Below, in pieces: positions 57,741 through 64,000 of a DNA stretch of 64,000 bases. This DNA is from Argopecten irradians. Taxonomy: Eukaryota > Mollusca > Bivalvia > Pectinida > Pectinidae. The DNA lies in NCBI RefSeq assembly GCF_041381155.1, contig NC_091138.1, forward strand, positions 37,813,604-37,877,603. The letters run 5' to 3'. Both the position numbers and the translations under genes were made by a program. Below the pieces are notes generated by a model. That model saw nothing but the letters and a program-made list of their open reading frames with translations, was not told the DNA's origin and did no database searches. Numbering within the stretch: the first letter of the stretch is position 1; each line of letters starts with the position of its first letter.

Positions 57741-60160
57741 ACAGCGTCCAGATAGAACCGTGGCTGCCCGAATGTTCTTGTAAGATCCCCAAGCCCTTGG
57801 TATACTGGCTTCCAGATAGAATCGTAGCTGTCCGAATGTTCTTGTAGGATCCCCAAGCCCCTGGTATTCTGGCTTCCAGATAGAATCGTATCTGCCCGAA
57901 TGTTCTTGTAGGATCCCCAAGCCCTTGATATCGTGGCGTCCAGATAGAACCGTAGCTGTCCGAATGTTCTTGTAGGATCCCCAAGCCCTTGGTATCCTGG
58001 CGTCCAGATAGAACCGTATATGCCCGAATGTTCTTGTAGGATCCCCAAGCCCTTGATATCCTGGCGTCCAGATAGAATCGTAGCTGTCCGAATGTTCTTG
58101 TAGGATCCCCAAGCCCTTGGTATACTGGCTTCCAGATGGAATCGTATCTGCCCGAATCTTCTTGAAGGATCCCCAAGCCCTTGATATCCTGGCGTCCAGA
58201 TAGAACCGTAGCTGTCCGAATGTTCTTGTAGGATCCCCAAGCCCTTGGTATGCTGGCTTCCAGATATAATCGTATCCGCCCGAATGTTCTTGTATGATTC
58301 CCAAGCCCTTGATATCCTGGCGTCCAGATAGAACCGTAGCTGTCCGAATGTTCTTGTAGGATCCTCAAGCCCTGGGTATACTGACTTCCAGATAGAATCG
58401 TATCTGCCCGAATGTTCTTAAAGGATCCCCAAGCCCTTGATATCCTGGCGTCCAGATAGAACCGTAGCTGTCCGAATGCTCTTGTAGGATCCCCAAGCCC
58501 TTGGTATACTGGCTTCCAGATAGAATCGTAGCTGTCCGAATGTCCTTGTAGGATCCCCAAGCCCTTGGTATACTGGCTTCCAGATAAAATCGTATCTGCC
58601 CGAATGTTCTTGTATGATCCCCAAGCCCTTGATATCCTGGCGTCCAGATAGAACCGTAGCTGTCCGAATGTCCTTGTAGGATCCCCAAGCCCTTGGTATA
58701 CTGGCTTCCAGATGGAATCGTATCTGCCCGAATGTTCTTGAAGGATCCCCAAGCCCTTGATATCCTGGCGTCCAGAGAGACGTAGCTGTCCGAATGTTCT
58801 TGTAGGATCCCCAAGCCCTTGGTATCCTGGCGTCCAGATAGAACCGTAGCTGTCCGAATGTTCTTGTAGGATCCCCAAGCCCTTGGTATACTGGCTTCCA
58901 GATAGAATCGTAGCTGTCCGAATGTCCTTGTAGGATTCCCAAGCCCTTGGTCTCAGGATAGAATCGTATCTGCCCGAATGTTCTTGTAGGATCCCCAAGC
59001 CCTTGGTATTCTGGCGTCCAGATAGAATCGTAGCTGTCCGAATGTTCTTTTAGGATCCCCAAGCCCTTGGTATTCTGGCGTCCAGATAGAACCGTAGCTG
59101 TCCGAATGTTCTTGTAGGATCCCCAAGCCCTTGGTATCCTGGCGTCCAGATAGAACCGTAGCTGTCCGAATGTTCTTGTAGGATCCCCAAGCCCTTGATA
59201 TCCTGGCGTCCAGATAGAACCGTAGCTGTCCGAATGTTCTTGTAGGATCCCCAAGCCCTTGATATCCTGGCGTCCAGATAGAACCGTAGCTGTCCGAATG
59301 TTCTTGTAGGATCCCCAAGCCCTTGATATCCTGGCGTCCAGATAGAACCGTAGCTGTCCGAATGTTCTTGTAGGATCCCCAAACCCTTGATATCCTGGCG
59401 TCCAGATAGAATCGTAGCTGTCCGAATGTTCTTGTAGGATCCCCAAGCCCTTGATATCCTGGCGTCCAGATAGAATCGTAGCTGTCCGAATGTTCTTTTA
59501 GGATCCCCAAGCCCTTGGTATTCTGGCGTCCAGATAGAACCGTAGCTGTCCGAATGTTCTTGTAGGATCCCCAAGCCCTTGGTATTCTGGCGTCCAGATA
59601 GAACCGTAGCTGTCCGAATGTTCTTGTAGGATCCCCAAGCCCTTGATATCCTGGCGTCCAGATAGAACCGTAGCTGTCCGAATGTTCTTGTAGGATCCCC
59701 AAGCCCTTGATGTCCTGGCGTCCAGATAGAACCGTAGCTGTCCGAATGTTCTTGTAGGATCCCCAAGCCCTTGATATCCTGGCGTCCAGATAGAACCGTA
59801 GCTGTCCGAATGTTCTTGTAGGATCCCCAAACCCTTGATATCCTGGCGTCCAGATAGAACCGTAGCTGTCCGAATGTTCTTGTAGGATCCCCAAGCCCTT
59901 GATATCCTGGCGTCCAGATAGAATCGTAGCTGTCCGAATGTTCTTTTAGGATCCCCAAGCCCTTGGTATTCTGGCGTCAAGATAGAACCGTAGCTGTCCG
60001 AATGTTCTTGTAGGATCCCCAAGCCCTTGGTATTCTGGCGTCCAGATAGAACTGTAGCTGTCCGAATGTTCTTGTAGGATCCCCAAGCCCTTGATATCCT
60101 GGCGTCCAGATAGAACCGTATACATAGTTGCCCGAATGTTCTTGTAGGTTCCCCAAGCCC
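57728..60160. repeat. 64-bp minisatellite with higher-order structure
   Basis: About 38 units with core TGTCCGAATGTTCTTGTAGG and ATCCCCAAGCCCTT. Two unit types occur: one with GGCGTCCAGATAGAACCGTA, one with GGCTTCCAGATAGAATCGTA. They alternate from about 57,730 to 58,930, which makes 128-bp dimers. From 58,980 to 60,110 almost only the first type is present. The minus strand is open over long stretches in all three frames (up to 419 codons); as 64 is not a multiple of 3, three units give a 64-residue protein repeat. No start context, splice site or domain supports translation. Confidence 0.95.
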
Positions 60161-60426
60161 TCGGTGTCTTTTTTTTCACTACGCCTACCATAGAAAGTAC
60201 AAAACAATTTAATGGTGCCCGAAGAGGACCCGGGGCGGTTCACAATCCAGTCCATACTAAACTCTTCTGCTCATAAACAAATGCCTTGTGATGTGATGTC
60301 AAACTGGCGACATGTTGTCGCGATCGGTGACCTAAAAAGAACATGAAATGTTTACATTTTACTGATGGACAGTATACCTGTAGGCGAAGAAAGCATCGTT
60401 TTGATTCGTTTCATGGATTGCAACCT

Positions 60427-60540
60427 GGACCCGGCACCATAAAGCTTTCTCTACATTTTCTTTTACTCAAGCTTGTAAAATCATATATTTGATGAAAAAA
60501 CCCTATCTGAGAATAGTTTTATGGTGCCGGGCCCTGGTAC
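60427..60540. mobile_element. Small inverted-repeat element
   Basis: CCTGGACCCGGCACCATAAA at the left is the inverse of TTTATGGTGCCGGGCCCTGG at the right with one mismatch. About 115 bp, non-coding. Confidence 0.65.
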
Positions 60541-61259
60541 GTATACCTCTACGTGCGATACAGCACTTCTGAAAATATTCTACAAGTATACCCTACTACC
60601 GAAATTGGTGTAACTAAATAATGGAGAAATAATGGTGTCTGTGCGTGTTCACCAACAATGTTAAACACATTAAATGACCCGGGACACCATACAGGAGGTA
60701 CCTTTACTAATAATCAGTAATTAATGTGTCCTTCATCGCTTCCAAATTGATGGGGGACGGTACACCTTTCAATAGAACTTTTGGTTAAAGTGATTAAACC
60801 AATTTTCGGGGTTCACCAAGGTCAGCGGTTATATGAGCATATACTGGTCACAATTCATATTTTTTTTATTAAAAAATATTTTTGTCGAATGACCACCACC
60901 AAATGTGTTGGTCGACCAGAGTTTGGGTAGCTATTGAACCACATGGATCTGAGAATTCGTTTTATCAATTTGGACCAACAAATATGATAAAAGTCTAGGT
61001 CATGCTGAGGTTATATACACCCATTTTTCGACGTTTCAGGGGTCTAAAAATCACACTCTGGTTGGTCCTCAAATCAATTTGTATAAATCAAAACGCTTAC
61101 TAGTATATGACACAGTTGTTATATACGTAGTCCGCTAAACCTGCCTATATTATTAGGCTTTTTAAAAAAAAAATTGCCTTATATATAGACTATAGGCAAT
61201 AGTTTATATTATAGCTCAAAAGATTTCTAGACAGATATGGTATCGCATTTAGAACAAAA
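60541..61259. other. Non-coding, nothing recognised
   Basis: AT-rich. GGTCGACCAGAG and CTCTGGTTGGTCC near 60,910 and 61,057 form a loose inverted pair. No exon seen. Confidence 0.45.
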
Positions 61260-61261
61260 AC

Positions 61262-61400
61262 TATAGCATGCCGGGTACGCGATAGTCTCCGTGACGTACG
61301 TATTGTGCGGCGGCCATGCATGTTGTGACGTACATCCGGAAGCTACGGAAGCTGGCGCGGGAAGCATGCGGAAGCCAGAAGCCACACGTGCATCTGATCA
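61262..61400 (+). promoter_or_regulatory. CpG-rich segment, possible promoter
   Basis: Locally much richer in CG than the surroundings: GTGACGTACGTATTGTGCGG, CGGCGGCCATG, GCTGGCGCGGG. Two GTGACGTA CRE-like words lie at 61,291 and 61,326. It leads into the 51-codon frame at 61,316. Confidence 0.35.
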
Positions 61401-61471
61401 TTGGGCGAAGCTGGGATGAAATTACAGATATTTATGTGGTTGACAACAAGCACGATGGTACACACGTATGA
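61316..61471 (+). CDS. Small ORF or first exon, 51 aa, unknown
   Basis: ATG 61,316 in a favourable context (GGCCATGC) after CpG-rich DNA. The product starts MHVVTYIRKLRKLAREACGS and continues QKPHVHLIIGRSWDEITDIY. The basic first half and regular, GC-rich codon use look protein-like. The frame stops at TGA 61,469-61,471, but ACACAC-GTATGA at 61,466 could be a splice donor that extends it. No family recognised. Confidence 0.35.
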   Translation: MHVVTYIRKLRKLAREACGSQKPHVHLIIGRSWDEITDIYVVDNKHDGTHV

Positions 61472-62398
61472 AATCTATTCTTTTAGAAATACCAATTATT
61501 CGCACCAAGCAACTTATTATATAAACAGCTGTTATATTGTAACGACTTGTTTCGCTACGACCGCAGTCATTAGCGTAGAGTAAGAATGATACAATTAATT
61601 TGTTTTGCTCTGGGTTCGACTGCCGCGTTAGCTTGCAGATTCCTATGTCTCGCTACAATATTCAATGGTACTAGTGAGTATGGACAATGGACGACATCAA
61701 ATTCATTTAACAGTTTATTAATATTTAACATGTGTAAAGGTGACAACAAGAAAATACCCGCGTGGCTCAGTGGGAAGTACTGTGAAATGGACAATTTTGC
61801 TGCTAATATTCTCACGTTTTCGCTACCAGAATTAACTCCTACCCATCAATGAAAGACCGAGCACGTGGCGCTACACACCGGGCCGATTATCGATAGCTTA
61901 ACCTCCAATTTCACAAACACCGTTCTCCAGCGAAGATTCTCAAAATATCTCCTTAACGGTTAACCCTGAAACCAACACAGGAGGCTCCCACTCTTTTCCA
62001 GCCTACCAACGGCTCTCAACACAAGAGTGAAGACTTTTACTTACTATCGAAACCCGTCTAAAAGCGAGACATGCTAAGTCCGACATTGCACAATTTCACA
62101 AGTATTTCAACCTCAAAAATATAGCAAAAATATCTACTGACAGCGAAAAATACACACACAGTAATGTTGATGCATTTCCATACTATACGATAACAGCAAA
62201 TTAGGGAAAGGATGGGCGACAAATATATAAAAATTACATAGGTTTCAAAAACACAACCCTCACCTCTCAAGGCCCGGCAGAAAACTGAAAGCCTCGGCGC
62301 AGTCCCGAGATCTCGTGCACAGCAAATTCCCGCCAAAGTCTCGGTTAATATAATTTCCGGAATATATAGCAACGAAGCGCACCGCAGCTTCGTTACAT
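61472..62398. other. Unassigned, weakly open sequence
   Basis: An 88-codon plus-strand frame at 61,586-61,852 begins like a signal peptide (MIQLICFALGSTAALAC) but ends without any recognised domain. It is recorded here and not called a gene. The stretch from 61,850 to 62,400 is less AT-rich, and I cannot assign it. Confidence 0.35.
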
Positions 62399-62434
62399 AC
62401 CCCCCAACCACCTAGACAGGCTGCGACCCGTAGC
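62399..62434. repeat. 36-bp direct repeat, first copy
   Basis: CCCCCCAACCACCTAGACAG followed by GCTGCGACCCGTAGCC. It recurs at 62,959-62,994 with two differences. Meaning unknown. Confidence 0.75.
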
Positions 62435-62550
62435 CGTAAAACTGATCCAAGGGAGATAATTTGGAAAAAAAACAACCCAAAAAGTTCCTAACAAAAGTTG
62501 AAACATTTAAAGCCAAAAGCAAGATGCACAAATTTCGAATTTGGAAGTAT

Positions 62551-62770
62551 CCAGTTCACGAACTCGAACTAGAATAAAAATAGAATGAAAAAAAAAAAAA
62601 CTAAATTTTAAAGAACCTATCTATCCTGTTCACGAACTCGAACTAGAATAAAAATAGAATGGAAAAAACCAAACTAAATTTTAAAGAAGCTATCTATCCT
62701 GTTCACGAACTTGAACTAGAATAAAAAAAAATAGGATGGAAAAAACCAAACTAAATTTTAAAGAACCTAT
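62551..62770. repeat. Tandem repeat of about 73 bp, three units
   Basis: Each unit carries GTTCACGAACTCGAACTAG, AATAAAAATAGAATGGAAAA and ACTAAATTTTAAAGAA. Poly-A runs vary in length between units. Confidence 0.9.
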
Positions 62771-62958
62771 CAAGGGGAGGTAATTTAAGGAAAGAAAAAC
62801 CTTAAGTTCACAAAATCAAACATCTCTTAATAAAGGGAGGTAATCCAAGAAAAAAAAAACAAAAACAAAATTCCAAAATTTTGCACAAAGACAATAATGC
62901 CTTAATAAGGAAACGTCAACTAAGGAAAAAGAAAAAGAAAAAAAAAACTACCTATATT

Positions 62959-62994
62959 GTCCCCCCAACCACCTAGACAGGATGCGACCCGCAG
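62959..62994. repeat. 36-bp direct repeat, second copy
   Basis: See the copy at 62,399. The 560 bp between them are mostly A-rich tandem and simple repeat. Confidence 0.75.
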
Positions 62995-64000
62995 CCACTA
63001 ACAACTTACTGCCCGAAAAAATAATAATGTGAGAACTGCATCAACATACCGCGGCCATTCTAAACAGGAGCTAGAACATGTCATTATCCTTCAATTGTTC
63101 CTCACTGGCCAAAATCTCCATCATAACATGTACAACAACAAAAAAACAAAACAAAACAATTGTACAACAAGGTACCAAAAAAAACAAAGGAGGTGGACTC
63201 TATATAACAATTATCCTGAAGTGGAATTGGGATTTAAAAAGATAACAATCATCCCGATGCCAGTACACAATATTAATTATATCACATCACAAGTATAGAA
63301 CATGTACAAGTATCACCGATTAATTATCCCTAAGATGTTCAACATTGATATTCTTGCTAAATAACCACAATGCTAGCGCATCAGAGGTTAAGACAATGAA
63401 AGTATTATATTTCATCAAGCAATCCTGTACAAATCTACGTATTTTCATTTTCAACCAATTACACAAGTATTTCCTTATCTTTTATTTATCTTTAAGGGTT
63501 TTTTTCCCAGATATTCAATTATTATATCTTTATTTCGTAACACCACTGGTACGTACCCGAAAACCTCCACTTTAAATGTAGTATTGTCAGAGACAAGCTA
63601 TGAAACCCCCAGACAGCTCAGAGAGTCACATGAGTTATGTGCCCTTGGTATAGGTAGTAGCTGGTGGCTAGCAAACTTCAATTCTCAGCTCACCTGTAAT
63701 ATCACTTATTTTCTCTACAAGTACATCAATCACTTCTGTTCAGTAGTGATTATATATATATAGCGCTTAGGGCATGGTTGTTTTTCATTTCTTTTCTTTT
63801 GTATTTCTTTCTCTTTGTATACTTGTTTTACAGCCCTAGCAATCAACTGCAGATGCCTCGTATATATATATTTTGTACTACCACCCGACGTATGTACAAT
63901 GCCAAGTGACCTCGGAGCAGACTGGAGAATTTCAGCGCAGAAATGGGTGCTAAAAGAATTGTAACAGGCACTCTTGCTTACTTTTGCAATAAATGTATAT
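62995..64000. other. Non-coding end of the window, nothing firmly recognised
   Basis: AT-rich, with short frames only. One weak minus-strand exon candidate at 63,694-63,735 was considered and rejected. Confidence 0.45.

Noticed and set aside
57739-58998. 419-codon minus-strand frame as a repeat protein gene
   Set aside because: It is read wholly through the 64-bp minisatellite, overlaps equally long frames in other phases, and has no splice or start signals. Kept as a finding only.
61748-61775. Box-A-like GTGGCTCAGTGG as part of a tRNA
   Set aside because: No box B at the right distance downstream and no acceptor stem.
62399-62994. Direct repeats of 36 bp as ends of a larger inserted element
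   Set aside because: Too short and not bordered by target duplications; the DNA between is A-rich simple and tandem repeat with no coding content.
63694-63735. 42-nt minus-strand exon (VIDVLVEKISDIT) with a GTGAGC donor
   Set aside because: The acceptor lacks a pyrimidine tract and no neighbouring exon was found.

Overview
The window is animal nuclear DNA, AT-rich and dense in short repeats. It has spliced genes with GT-AG introns, tRNA-derived SINEs, a LINE 3' end, many palindromic MITE-like elements and several minisatellites. Repeat style and gene content suggest a mollusc, probably a bivalve; this is inference. No bacterial operon, CRISPR array, rRNA or free-standing tRNA was seen.

Region 1 (1-38,208) is a tandem duplication of about 19 kb. 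Unit 1 runs from before the window to 19,381, unit 2 from 19,382 to 38,208. Each unit carries the 3' part of a USP22-type ubiquitin protease gene (plus strand) and the 3' part of a TMEM220-type membrane protein gene (minus strand). The two genes converge, with a 38-bp minisatellite of about 3.5 kb between them. The outer copies read cleanly: USP22 exons at 26-3901 and a complete six-exon TMEM220 at 34,747-39,601. The inner copies lack their 5' exons and carry frameshifts or a stop. The unit junction fuses TMEM220 intron 3 to a USP22 exon. A real duplication with decay of the promoterless copies fits; so does a haplotig or assembly mis-join.

TMEM220 exon 5 is unusual. Its splice acceptor and the first half of the exon have been amplified into about ten 51-52-bp tandem units, giving a row of competing 3' splice sites.

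Region 2 (38,209-47,200) is the TMEM220 5' end followed by mobile and palindromic DNA: a MITE, a 187-bp near-perfect palindrome, a degenerate tandem repeat, a 1.84-kb foldback element with arms built of AAAAGACG-type hairpins and flanked by 24-bp direct repeats, a 640-bp element with long terminal inverted repeats, and a LINE 3' end.

Region 3 (47,200-57,740) holds two intronless paralogues of a small secreted, cysteine-rich folate-receptor-like protein (47,442-48,011 and 54,769-55,338). Duplicated non-coding blocks surround them, with a SINE, MITEs and duplicated exon-like segments of an unrecognised gene.

Region 4 (57,700-64,000) has a 2.4-kb, 64-bp minisatellite that is largely open in all three minus-strand frames, a CpG-rich segment with a possible first exon near 61.3 kb, and AT-rich simple and tandem repeats. 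No further gene is recognised there with confidence.
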